This document shows, in pieces, positions 48,906-58,626 of a stretch of 60,000 bases of DNA; within the stretch, counting starts at the first letter, position 1, and each line of letters starts with the position of its first letter. The stretch covers positions 28,088,001-28,148,000 of the forward strand of contig OX485804.1 of NCBI GenBank assembly GCA_950295325.1. Direction: 5' to 3'. The notes under the pieces were generated by a model that worked only from the letters and a program-made list of their open reading frames with translations, did not search any database and was not told the origin of the DNA. The position numbers were made by a program, and so were the translations under genes. The stretch is from Polytrichum commune (lineage: Eukaryota > Streptophyta > Polytrichopsida > Polytrichales > Polytrichaceae).

Positions 48906-50060
48906 TTATAATAAGATTATAAGATGGTATGTGTCAAGGTGTTTTTTCCATTCTTTAGCTAGTTTTCGTGGAAGAAAGCCGCCTTGTTGTGCTGTTCTGT
49001 TCGTGAGGTGTGGTATTGGGGCTGCTTTACAGGTTTTATTAATGGTTTCTGATATTTTGTCTACAATTTTGTCTAATGATGTATAGGCTTCTTGCCATTG
49101 ATCATGGATAAGGTGGTTGTGGTTCTCTAGTAGTATGGTTAATTCGTTTAGTTGCGTAAAATTTTCTTCAAAGAATTCTATGTTAAATTTTTCTAGGTTT
49201 TCCAGTGGAATCGGGTTAAGTATTCTAGTTGACGTGATATTTACGGGGGGTGAGGGTCTAGCTATAAGTATATTTTGGGGTAAGTGTAAGGTGATTGGGT
49301 AGTGGTCTGAATTTAGATTCATGTTCGTGTTTGTTGTAAAGGTAAATCTACTGTTGTCCGGCGAGTTAATATAGAAACCGTCTATAAGGTTGGTTTATGT
49401 GTAGTTATAGCCTCCTTGTCTGGAGAGATTAGTGTTTGTTGGGATATATTCAAGATTGAGAGTTGTGTTGAAGTTTTTCCATTGGATATCTTCTTCTTGT
49501 GGTGGTGTATTAATGGTGTTATTTTATCTTCCGGTGAGTGCAATGTCTCGATTGAAATCTCCACATAGGGTCCACATAGGGTCCACATGTGGTTTGGGTA
49601 TGCAGTGATTTGGTCAGTGATTGCGGTTCTGAGGTGAGGGATGAGGTGGGTGTCTTCTAAGGATGTGGGCATATATATATGTATGATTAGCCATGGTGGT
49701 AGTGGGTGGTTGTTTAATTTTATTATTTGTAGATATGGGGAGATGTTTGATGGCGTGGAAATCTTGATGATATTTCCCGGAAATGCGTATTTGTTATAAA
49801 TGAGTGTGAGTAGGCCACCTCTTCCAGGGGTGTAAGGCATTCTTTGTTGTATGCATCTTGTGAGGACATGTGTGTTGTTAAAAATAAGTTTGTATTCAGG
49901 GAATAGATTTTGCATGTAATTTGTGGATTTAGTTGCTGTAAGTTTGGTTTCCTGAATATGTATAATTGTTGTGTTTCTAAGGGAGTTATTTATTAAGCTT
50001 TGTAAATTAGGTAGGGTTGTGTTAAGTGATGAGGCATTCCAAGTTATTATGTTTGTTTCG
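48906..50060 (-). pseudogene. LINE pol: AP-type endonuclease
   Basis: The frame opens with NIITWNASSLN, then IIHIQETKL, PYTPGRGGLLTLIYN, PPWLIIHIYMPT, MWTLCGDFNRD and near its end NMNLNSDHYPI. These are the N, E, Y, D-x-N and SDH motifs of the exonuclease-endonuclease-phosphatase (APE) fold that nicks the target in most LINEs. An 11-bp tandem duplication (ACATAGGGTCC at 49563-49573 and 49574-49584 on the + strand) falls inside the GDFN motif and shifts the frame; two stop codons follow. Without these three changes all catalytic residues are present. Confidence 0.85.
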
Positions 50061-50598
50061 TGGTTGGTGATGGTGTTGGTTCTTGGGGTTTGTATGGGGA
50101 TGTTTGGAAGTGAAGGTGGGTGTGAGTATTCGTTTATGTTTTCTAAGCAACGGAGTGATTCGGTTATTAATTTATTTGGAAAAAAATGGAATTTTCTTCG
50201 GAGTGCGATTGGTATAGGTGGGGTTTCTTGGTTGTGAATAAATTTATATAATTATGTGTGTATTGAGTTTTTGGGGTGTATTATATCTTGGTTAGTTTCT
50301 AAAAATATTGTGTATGGGTGTTGTGTAAGAATGTGTCATTCGGGGGGATTGTTGAGGTTGGCTAGTCTAATGATTAGTGTGTTGGTCCATATATTGTTAA
50401 AGTGGTAAATGTGGGGTTGGGCTAATATGTTATTGCATGTGTCTATTGATGGGTTAATAGTAATGACTAAAGCATATAGTATGTGAGTTGGTGGGGAGTG
50501 ATTTTGCGTTTGGATGTATTGATGCAGATGTGGGTATGTAGTGATTATTTGGTGATGTAGTGGGTGATTATGTTTTAGTACGGGGGCAAATGTGTTTG

Positions 50599-51072
50599 CT
50601 ATGTGTTGATACTCTGGTTGTAGTTTATTGTGTTTGGAATGAAATATGCTTTAGCTCTCTTTTTATGTATGGCGGGGTGTGTGCGCAAAATATTAGGCAT
50701 TGGTCCGGGCTTGAGTTCTATATCTCCACATTGTAATAAGGTTAATTTATTAATGAAGTAGTATCCGTGGAGTTGGAGTGTTTTTGGTTTTTTCTTATTC
50801 ATTTTTTGATATATTGTGTGTGTTTTTGTGTTGTCTATAGGTGTGTGTTTTGTTAATGTGTTAGATATCCAGTTGTTTGTAAATTGGTATGTGTATTTTG
50901 TTTTGTGACGAGGCCGGTAGGCCAAGGCCGTTTTGTATTTGCGTTGAAGACATTGTTTTGGCTGGAATTTATATTTTGGATACCATTTATATTTTGTGTT
51001 TATGAAGATGGTGTGATAGGGGTTGTATGGGTGTCTAGTTTGTTTTATTTTTTGGCGAGGCCGGTAAGCCAA
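50599..51072 (-). CDS. LINE pol N terminus with 2A-like motif
   Basis: The 157-codon frame is Lys/Tyr/Thr-rich and ends shortly after LLQCGDIELKPGP (codons at 50701-50736). Many animal and protist LINEs have D-(V/I)-E-x-N-P-G-P at this place near the start of ORF2, where it acts as a ribosome-skipping or trafficking peptide. Here the Asn is Lys (AAG). Two copies of a GC-rich word, cgaggccggta(g/a)gccaaggccg, at 50909-50930 and 51056-51077 encode the repeated peptide AYRPR and contain short GGCC palindromes. The start codon is uncertain, because the upstream 390 bp are AT-rich and the frame may open earlier or by re-initiation. Confidence 0.6.
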   Translation of the reverse strand: MAYRPRQKIKQTRHPYNPYHTIFINTKYKWYPKYKFQPKQCLQRKYKTALAYRPRHKTKYTYQFTNNWISNTLTKHTPIDNTKTHTIYQKMNKKKPKTLQLHGYYFINKLTLLQCGDIELKPGPMPNILRTHPAIHKKRAKAYFIPNTINYNQSINT

Positions 51073-51458
51073 GGCCGCTTGTTGCTTTGCTTGATGCCTC
51101 GTAGGGTGTTTGGTATTTTTTGTTCTATTTTTTTGTTATAAATTGTTTTTTGTTTTTGTGTGTGTTTTTGTTTGTATGTGCGTATTTTTGTTGTGTATTA
51201 GGGATTGTTTGTTTATTTTTTTGTTACCTTTAATGTATTTAATAAGTATCTTTGTTTTGATTTTGATTTTATTTATTTGTATTTTTTGAGTAGTATTGCT
51301 AAATACTATGTTTGTTTTATTTTCATTAAGTATGAATGTTTTGTATATGCTTTGTATAGTATTCAATAATACTATACAATATTTATATTGGGATTTGTTA
51401 TTTTTTGTATATAAATATACTTCTATTTTATATTTCCTTGTCGCTACGTATGTAAAGG

Positions 51459-52538
51459 CTAGTTTGATGTGTCCATGTCACCTTCTATTTCGGGTGTGTC
51501 GGGGTGGTCGGCTTGGAGAGTTTCCAAGGTAATACGCATTTGTTTTTGGAGGAGTACAATTTGTATTCTTGAGTTACAGTTTGATTCTCCTTGGACTTTG
51601 TCGGCATACATTCTTGCTTCTTCTACGATCTCTTCTTTGAGTAGGCTCATTTCTTTACGAATTACCACTGCCCGTTTGTTCACCGCCTCTTCTACCATTT
51701 TGCTCAAATCCGCTTTTGTGTAGCCTTTTGAGGGAGCATTCTCCATTGCTTGAATTGTGTTGGCGAGTGCGGTGTTAACATCAGAGAACCCTAGCCTAGT
51801 AAGTTCTTTTGTGAAAGGGGCGTCAATTCCATCTAGACTTTTGGGATGGGGTGAAAATTCCACATATTTACCAAGAATCGGGTGATTTTGTTTCACATAT
51901 TTCTTGTAGACTGCTGCATTTAGACATTGCACATTGCATGATCCCACATGTTTCCCTTTCTCTAATTGGAAGAAGATACCCGCCACATTTTCTTCTCCAA
52001 AAAGTTTCTTTAAACCTTCTTCCAAGGCAGCGGTTGTTTTGGTTTTGTTTTGGTTTTTTGCAATTAAAACCACCGCATTTTTTCTAGCCTTATCATCCTT
52101 AAAGACTTTTTCTGTGCTAGCAAAGTTGACTTCCATAATGTCATTAAAGAATGATATTTTGAAAGTCTTGATTTTCTTTGCTTGGTCCGGGGATGGGGTT
52201 TTTATCCATGCAAATTCGGCACTATCATTTTTTTGTACATTGGTAATTTCAAACTCATATCCTCGTTTGAAACTATCCTTTATAATCTCTTCATGGAGTT
52301 GAAACCATTTTTTGTCTTTTAGTATTGGACTAGAGATTTTGACGGATAGTAAGCTTGCAATGACTATTGAATCAAATGATTTAAAGACCTTTCCTCTACA
52401 ATAGGTTATATTATCCAATTTGAGGATAAATGACCTTATACCTTGTAGAAGGTCATTGGCATCTTTCATTGGATTTTTGAGGTGGATTTTGATCAAAGGG
52501 GATTTGGGTGAGATTGAAATGTCCACCCTCTTTTCCAT
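51459..52538 (-). CDS. LINE ORF1 (nucleic-acid-binding, RRM-like with C-terminal coiled coil), open
   Basis: This 359-codon frame starts MEKRVDISISPK and is unbroken. The central part (about residues 60-240) alternates charged and hydrophobic segments and includes GKHVGSCNVQCLNAAVYKKY, reminiscent of the RRM-like folds of LINE ORF1 proteins. Residues about 280-330 (MVEEAVNKR, EMSLLKEEIVEEARMYADKV) are a heptad-like helix suited to oligomerisation. There is no CCHC knuckle. An overlapping frame upstream (reading NDEPLEPKLSVNELVKFGM then PYIPQEVWPFKRI, about 52690-52540) suggests the original protein began further upstream and that this ATG follows a frameshift. ORF1 proteins coat the retrotransposon RNA. 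Function is inferred from position and composition only. Confidence 0.6.
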   Translation of the reverse strand: MEKRVDISISPKSPLIKIHLKNPMKDANDLLQGIRSFILKLDNITYCRGKVFKSFDSIVIASLLSVKISSPILKDKKWFQLHEEIIKDSFKRGYEFEITNVQKNDSAEFAWIKTPSPDQAKKIKTFKISFFNDIMEVNFASTEKVFKDDKARKNAVVLIAKNQNKTKTTAALEEGLKKLFGEENVAGIFFQLEKGKHVGSCNVQCLNAAVYKKYVKQNHPILGKYVEFSPHPKSLDGIDAPFTKELTRLGFSDVNTALANTIQAMENAPSKGYTKADLSKMVEEAVNKRAVVIRKEMSLLKEEIVEEARMYADKVQGESNCNSRIQIVLLQKQMRITLETLQADHPDTPEIEGDMDTSN

Positions 52539-52539
52539 C

Positions 52540-53069
52540 TATTCTCTTAAAAGGCCAAACTTCTTGGGGAATGTATGGGAAGGAGGGGACTGCCTCTAGA
52601 TGTTCCAATGCCTCATCATGGACCATCCCGAATTTGACAAGCTCATTAACGGAGAGTTTTGGTTCTAGTGGTTCATCATTTTTACATGCAATTGCATTAA
52701 GTGCATGATATCCAAGCCAAAAGGGGGGGGGCGTTGGGGTGTAATTTCTTTGCCCTTAGCCTTCTTTTGGCTTGATATAATCATAACACCAACTTGCCTT
52801 TTTTGACCATTCAACATAATATCCATATTATCACTTTTTTGCTCAAACAATTTCCTAGTAGTGGCGGTAACATTTGCGGATATAGCCATTCTGTTGCAAA
52901 TACAATGTTTAAGTAAGTGACATAGTTGTTGTGAAGAAAGAGCAACGTTTATCACCCCAATTTCAAATCCATTCCACAAATTAAGTTGTGGGCCGTCTTG
53001 GATATTGATTTTTGGGAGAAAGCAAGCATGTAATGTGTGTGAGTTTACACCATGAGAGTTTGTCCAATA
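52540..53069 (-). pseudogene. Upstream part of LINE ORF1, frameshifted and cut by a transposon
   Basis: From 53069 the frame reads YWTNSHGVNSHTLHACFLP, INIQDGPQLNLWNGFEIGVI and SSQKKAKGKEITPQRPPPFG, then loses frame at a run of eight C (about 52722-52729 on the + strand as G). Past that run the other frame continues with ALNAIACKNDEPLEPKL. At 53069 the frame meets the terminal repeat of the DNA transposon; skipping the transposon and one 8-bp target copy, it continues without a stop into 55753-55817 up to an ATG at 55815-55817. The homopolymer frameshift could be real or a sequencing error. Confidence 0.5.
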
Positions 53070-53437
53070 CACGGGTAGGTCACTTAGTGCATATTAAAAA
53101 CGACGTGCGGCATAATATAGAGAGGATTAAAATCATTTGAAATAGAAATTATAAAGGAATTCCAAATAATGAAGGGGCCATTAAATTGAGACAATCCCAT
53201 TATAAGTAAGTTAGATGAACATAAAACGTGGGCCATTATTTTTTTTGTAAAATTAATATAGGGGCTGAAGATAAGGATCCTAGAAGGTATGTTTAGTATG
53301 ATATGTAACTGGGTTTAGGACTCACGGGGATGGATGATAATTGGGATTTCCGTCTGTCCAAAAATGAATGAAAAGGGAACGGGCCGTCGTTAGGGTCGTC
53401 TTCCCCACACCCGTTTGCATATGGCTAGGGTTTCAAT

Positions 53438-54600
53438 TTGCTTTGCGTTTTCGTCCATTTTCATCATGAAGTGCTCACATACTCACCAGATAACCATGAT
53501 AATTGTCTTCAAGCGGGATCTTCATGTGGGTCAAGTATGTTATGCAGAGGATCAGACTGTGGGGTGCATTTTGTCCAACGAAGCACGATAAGGCTATCGT
53601 CAATTGTAAGATCCGCTGCCAAACGAAAAAGGGGACGTTCAAGTAATGTTAATAAAGCTGGAAATGCTACTAACATATTGAACAGAGTAGATGAGGGGTC
53701 ATCACGGGTAGGTCACTCTAAGGCATTTTTGTGCACCACGTGCGGCTCAGGGTTTTTTGTTTTGGGGCTATTTACCTTCAAGGGTTGAATTAAAGCCTCC
53801 CTATAATTACTTGAATTTCAAAAATGGCCCATTTGTTTGCACCCTTCCATTACTTATATTGTCCAAGTCACTGCAATTTTTTGTACTCTATATTCCTTTT
53901 AAGTAATAAAAGCTAATCTACTTCCTAACGCATTGACGAGTGTTAAGGGAAACCATGGAAACAAAGAAGGGTGCAAACAATAATATCATTGCAAACAAAG
54001 TTATGAAGAAAACACATAGGAGACCATAGCAAACATTATACTAAACATACCTTCTAGGAACCTTATCTTCAGCCCCTATATTAATTTTACAAAAAAATAA
54101 TGGCCCACATTTTATGTCCATCTAACTTACTTATAATGGGATTGTCTACATTTAATGGCCCCTTCATTATTTGGAATTCCTTTATAATTTTTATTTCAAA
54201 TGATTTCAATCCTCTCTATATTATGCCGCACGTCGTTTTTAAAATGCACTAAGTGACCTACCCGTGGGGGTCATGGTGGGTGGGCAGGGTGCAAGCTATG
54301 CGGCGTTGCAATGGGAAACAATATGGAGTATTGAGGCAGGCAGTTGACCTCCTTGCCCGAACAAAGGAATCAGGGAGGAGAAATCCTAATAATCCTCATA
54401 TTGAAGTAATGTTGCAATATTATAGAAAACATCCTGGCCGTGATAAGTTTAAATATGATCACACATATAGCCAATGGATTGATATAGATTGTGTTATATC
54501 TACTGTGACCATGAGCTACAATTCTACAAACAAAGTATACACTCTAGACATGAATGATTCAGAGCAGCTGTCCAAGTTTGTGACAGACCAAAGTATATAG
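53438..54600 (+). pseudogene. Coding piece of the DNA transposon, interrupted by its own small relative
   Basis: The frame 53438-53702 contains AKRKRGRSSNVNKAGN (basic) and ends NRVDEGS; the inner transposon then intervenes. Past it, from 54275, the same frame continues WWVGRVQAMRRCNGK, LRQAVDLLAR, MLQYYRKHPGRDKFKYD and WIDIDCVISTV, to a stop at 54598-54600. Joining the two parts at the target duplication keeps frame, so the small element landed in an open reading frame. The second half looks like a conserved globular segment. It might be the tail of a large KDZ-type transposase, or captured host sequence; neither can be shown from sequence alone. Confidence 0.45.
53703..54266 (-). mobile_element. 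Short non-autonomous copy of the same transposon, inverted, nested inside it
   Basis: The 564-bp element has GGGGTCAT directly on both sides (53695-53702 and 54267-54274), an exact 8-bp target duplication. Its left 340 bp match the outer element's right end in inverse orientation (55385-55752), and its right 240 bp match the outer element's left end in inverse orientation (53070-53310). It is thus an internal-deletion derivative of the same family, inserted backwards. It is non-coding. Confidence 0.93.
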
Positions 54601-54911
54601 GATTTAGTACCAAGCTTGGATCATCTTCGACTGCTTCACACAATGTAAGTATTCAACCTTACAGCATGTTAGAGTTTAAAGATTGTCATTTCTTAAGAAA
54701 TTTTTTATGATTGATGAAATGTTATATAAAATGGGGGTTTAGGTATTTTGAATTCAAGGTTTTTGTATGTTCATTGCAATGCATTAAACCCTAAATGCCA
54801 AACATTGGATTAAGGAATTATTGCATTTTAGTGGTGAATTATTGCATTTCAGTGATGAATCATTACAGTTTAGTGGTGAATTATAACATTTGAATGAATT
54901 TATGAATTATT

Positions 54912-55196
54912 ATGTTCATAAGCACTCACCTTCTAGATCATGCGCTTGATGTCTTTGGCAACTGGGTGTTGAGTCGCTGCCACGCCCAGCGGGAATGGAA
55001 TCGCGTAGATCCCACAGACGAGGACCGCGCTAGTTTTATGAAGCTTCTTCCCCGTTTGGCCGTCATCCACAGCTCTGCCAAAGAATTTGTAGGGAGCATA
55101 GTGGAATTTGCAACTTTCCGACTAAACCACTACCATTCTTCCCATTTTTTGATGAGTTTGGGTCAACATTTTGTAAACCGCATGTTGTGTTTGTGA
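54912..55196 (+). pseudogene. Second coding-like piece of the DNA transposon
   Basis: The frame reads LDHALDVFGNWVLSRCHAQR, EWNRVDPTDEDRASFMKLLP and RLAVIHSSAKEFVGSIVEFA, more protein-like than the flanking AT-rich DNA. It may be a separate exon or gene fragment. I do not recognise the family. No splice link to the first piece could be proved, though 'acaatgtaagt' at 54641-54651 is a plausible donor. Confidence 0.35.
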
Positions 55197-55760
55197 ACAC
55201 ACGGACGTTTTTCCTCTGTTTCCACCCTTACCTTATTTGTGGTGTACTTGGGGTTATTTTGTACGCGCTGTAACATTGTGACTCCACCCTAAATCATATA
55301 TTCTAAATCCGCTTTACTATGCTCTATGTTTTTGGTCACTTGTATTGTAATGACCGCTATGGTATTTGTGTTGCCATCTCCTATGTATTTTCATCATAAC
55401 AATGTTTGCAATGGTATTACTTTGCTATGGTCTCCTATGTATTTTCTTCATAACTCTGTTTGCAATGGTATTATTGTTTGCACCCTTCTTTGTTTTCATG
55501 CTTTCCCTCAACACTCGTCAATTGCGTTAGGAAGTAGATTAGCTTTTATTACTTAAAAGGAATATAGAGTACAAAAAATTGCAGTGACTTGGACAATATA
55601 AGTAATGAAAGGGTGCAAACAAATGGGCCATTTTTGAAATATAAGTAATTATAGGGAGGTTTTAATTCAACCCTTGAAGGTAAATAGCCCCAAAACAAAA
55701 AACCCCCAGCCGCACGTGGTGCACAAAAATGCCTTAGAGTGACCTACCCGTGGTCCAATA

Positions 55761-57990
55761 TGAGGTGGCTATGAGCCAAAGAACAAGAATAATGTTGGTT
55801 GCATAAGCAACCCTCATTTCTAACTAAGTTGCCTACTTCTACTTCTAAGAATTGAAAATACTATGTGCCTAATGGGCTATTATGTGTGTGCAATCTAAGT
55901 GAAGAACTAATATGATCTAGAATGAGATTTTTATTAGTGAAATTATGTGTGTTTGTGTGTGCACTACGTGGCTAAGTGTAAAGCTACTGTGTTTTGTGGG
56001 AGTTAGAATTATTACCTGGGTTTAGGTGCGGCAGCGGCGGCAGCGGCAGTTGCAGTTGGCGGCGGCTCCGGCAGCAATTCGCGGCGGGTCGGCGGCAACT
56101 TCGACCTCCTTTCGGGGTTGTTAGTCTCCTCGGCCGATTACCTCAAGATTTGTCCCAGCGCTCGGCTCGGGCAGCAGTAACTCACTAGATGTTGCTCCAC
56201 AGTTGCACAACGCCGTATCCTCCTAGCACTGCAGACTCCCACCTTCCGCAGCCTCCGTAGCCTTCACAACACCAAATCTTCCGCAGCCTCTGTAGCCTTC
56301 ACAACACTCAGTCTGTAATCTCCCGAATTTCTGAGACTTTGTTGAGTCAGTAATTTATCTCCGAGTTTGAAGTCTCCCACCGTGCTCAGCAGCACTTTGT
56401 GCTAAGTCTGCAGCTTCCCAGGTTCTTCTAACAGCAGTAGCCACCTTAGGCACAACCTCCTCGAATTCTTACACGGCCTCTACTGAGGTTGCCGAGGTGA
56501 GACTTAAGTACACAGCTGAAAAAAAGGGCAATGGCCCCGTCCTACAGACACTTCTATCTGTAGTCTTGTTGGGGCTTCGATTTGGTATTGGCAGGGAAAC
56601 TTACTCTTGAGCTGTATTATGATCTATAGTCACCTAATCCAATATTGTGTACTCTCTATATATGCTAAGGGTCTGGTTTCGGGGGATCAGAAGGTTTTAA
56701 TCTGTAACCAATCGTAAGCCTGAGGAATGCAGTGTAATCTTACTGTTCTCTACAATCTCCCATTATTTTGTGTGTTTTGCTGGGTTTAAATGTCAAGGGA
56801 TCTAAATAAATTGCTACAGACAGCAAGCAACCTTCAAAGAACTGCTACAGACATCAAATAATATGTGGACATCAAGTGAACTGTGGCGGACTCCGGCGGC
56901 CTTCGGTGGGGTAGATCAACAGCTGCAGTTGTGGTCCGTTCGGGCTTCGGCGGGGTAACTTAGCGGCTTCGATTGACAGGATCAGGGGCATTCGTTGCGC
57001 ATGCTTCGGGGGGAGCTAGATCACAGCTTCAATCGAGGTTAATTCATCTGCTTCGGTCGAATCAGGGCATCCGTTCGGCTTCGGCGAAGTAGTTAGCAGC
57101 TTCGGTTGGCAGGATCAGGGCATTTGTTAAGCGGACTTCGGAGGAGTTAGATCTCGACTTTGGTCGGGTTTAGATCAGCAACTTTGGTTGAAGCAGGGGC
57201 ATCCGTTCGGGACTTTGGCGGTGCAGATCAGCGACTTCGGGGAAGTTGAGCGGCAACTTCATGCGGGGTGCAGGGGTCTCCGTTCGGTGGACTTCGGCGG
57301 AGCAGCTTCGGTTGGAGTATCGGGAGCGTCCTCTGGAGGGCATTCTGCAGGTGTGGTGTAGATGTCCTCGGAGGGGTTCGTTTGGAGTGCAGCTCTGGTG
57401 AGAATAGCAAGATAAGGTGTTGTATGCAGTAGCAACACCTTCTTTTATATTGTTGGGTATGAGTGTCGTGGTGAGAGGGTTTGGTGCAGGGTGCCCTTTC
57501 CGCTGCCGAGAAGGTGGGTGGCTAGGGAGATTCGAGGAGCAACACACTGCCGCTTCAACTCTATCTCTTACCTAGCCTCCGTCAGCCTTTCGGCGCTTCT
57601 AGGGCTTCCCCGGCACCTCTTTCCCTCTTGCTCCGTTCACTCACAGCTCCGCCATCGCTCCGCCCAAGAGTAGTTAAATGACAATCCAAAGGATGTTGAG
57701 TCGTCTAAAGAACAAAGACAGATAACAAGAACAACCACAGGGTTGCAATTACGTGGACGATGAGTGTCCATGTGTATTGGCAGTGGGATACGAGAGATGG
57801 TTGAGCTATCCAATATGCAAAGGGTTGCAGTGGAGATGCATTTGACCTTTCTCGGCCTTTCGGGTAAGATCAAGTGTAGTATCTGGTCTTATCACTTTGA
57901 TATCTGGTACGAACCTCATTGAGTCTCTTGATATGAATCCAATTTCTCGAGTCTCTTGATATTAATCTAAGGCCTGCATGCATTGTCTTA
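55761..57990. other. GC-richer region with a degenerate minisatellite
   Basis: After about 55 bp that may be the 5' continuation of the LINE ORF1 frame, the sequence turns GC-rich, with a GGC/GCA-type run near 56028-56075. From 56480 to 56760 it has an LTR-like look (a TATATA near 56660 and a pyrimidine-rich end), but no TG...CA limits, second LTR or primer-binding site were found. No gene is supported. Confidence 0.4.
56880..57330. repeat. Degenerate minisatellite built on 'cttcgg' units
   Basis: Phrases of the type '(g)acttcggcggrg', 'agatcagc', 'gcttcggttgg' and 'aggggcatccgttcg' recur about every 60-75 bp, with more than ten CTTCGG words in 450 bp. The units are too diverged for a clean consensus by eye. 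The reverse strand is open for 125 codons across this array, which I regard as a by-product. Confidence 0.65.
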
Positions 57991-58327
57991 GGCCCAAACC
58001 ACACGGGAGGAAACTTGCATGAACGGCAGTGAGTTGGATGAATAGCATTGGTTCAAATGAGCAAGTGGTTGCCACATGAGAGGAAGTATGGGGAGTGGCA
58101 ACAATGACTTTTTAGCTTTGGATTTTGCTTTGGATATTGCTTCGGGATCTACTTGGCAATAAAGTAGAGTGACATGGCACAATAAATGTAGTTCAATACT
58201 ACCAGGCACTAGTGCTTGGAATTCCACAGCATAAGAAGAAAAACAAGAAAAATGAGACTTTTCAAAAGCAAAGTGCCATTTTGGAGGAAGTTGTGAAACT
58301 TCCTCTGGCTCTCATGTGGCATGGGCC
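57991..58327. mobile_element. MITE with TTA target duplication, PIF/Harbinger-like
   Basis: The 337-bp element starts GGCCCAAACCACACGGGAG and ends CTCTCATGTGGCATGGGCC, imperfect inverted repeats, with 'gaggaaac' on the left mirrored by 'gtttcctc-like' sequence near the right end. TTA lies on both sides (57988-57990 and 58328-58330). It is non-coding and not obviously the same family as the pair at 29 and 33 kb. Confidence 0.7.
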
Positions 58328-58626
58328 TTAGTATATATAGCACTACCTACAACTCTGGCACAGCCCTCCCCAATTTCGGAACCCCTGAAGAGATCTTTAA
58401 GGTTGATTTCATTCTTATGTACCTATTCATGCAGCAGACTACCTGCTGATTGCGAATTTAAAGTTTGTGTAATGGAATGTTTCAGAAGTAATCATCTGAC
58501 GCTCTTCCACACCATGTAAGCTCATTGCAGTGAGATTTCTTTCCATTCATTTAGCGGTAAGATTTTTCACTATGCTAGAATCTCGTACTTGAGCCTTGGT
58601 CCAGTTACCTGACATTCAAACCCTAG

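Larger units (their letters stand above)
43620..53069 (-). mobile_element. Long non-LTR retrotransposon, Dualen/RandI-like, inactivated
   Basis: Read on the - strand the element carries ORF1 material (53069-52665 and 52538-51459), a leader with a 2A-like motif (51072-50599), an AP endonuclease, a reverse transcriptase, an unassigned region, RNase H, a CCHC knuckle and a REL-like segment ending at 43733. Codon by codon the pol part is one long frame broken by a limited number of stops and indels. The 5' part is interrupted at 53070 by a DNA transposon, and the frame appears to resume at 55753-55817. No poly-A-type tail or target duplication could be fixed, so both outer limits are estimates. 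Its last third is related to the truncated copy at 27256-28700, which shows that the family is repeated in this genome. Confidence 0.85.
53070..55752 (+). mobile_element. DNA transposon with 8-bp target duplication, inserted in the LINE
   Basis: The 2683-bp element starts CACGGGTAGGTCACTTAGTGC and ends CCTTAGAGTGACCTACCCGTG. GTCCAATA flanks it exactly (53062-53069 and 55753-55760). Terminal inverted repeats of about 14 bp are shared; the two ends then differ. Removing the inner element at 53703-54266 plus one 8-bp flank leaves about 2.1 kb. An 8-bp duplication fits hAT, P or KDZ/Zisupton-type transposons; the termini CACGG do not match the usual hAT start exactly, so the superfamily is open. 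It carries two spliced-looking coding pieces (53438-54600 and 54912-55196) but no full transposase. A 54-bp duplication occurs near 55377-55484. Confidence 0.9.

Noticed and set aside
56480-56830. Possible solo LTR
   Set aside because: A TATA-like motif and polypyrimidine end are present, but no TG...CA borders, target duplication, second LTR or primer-binding site.
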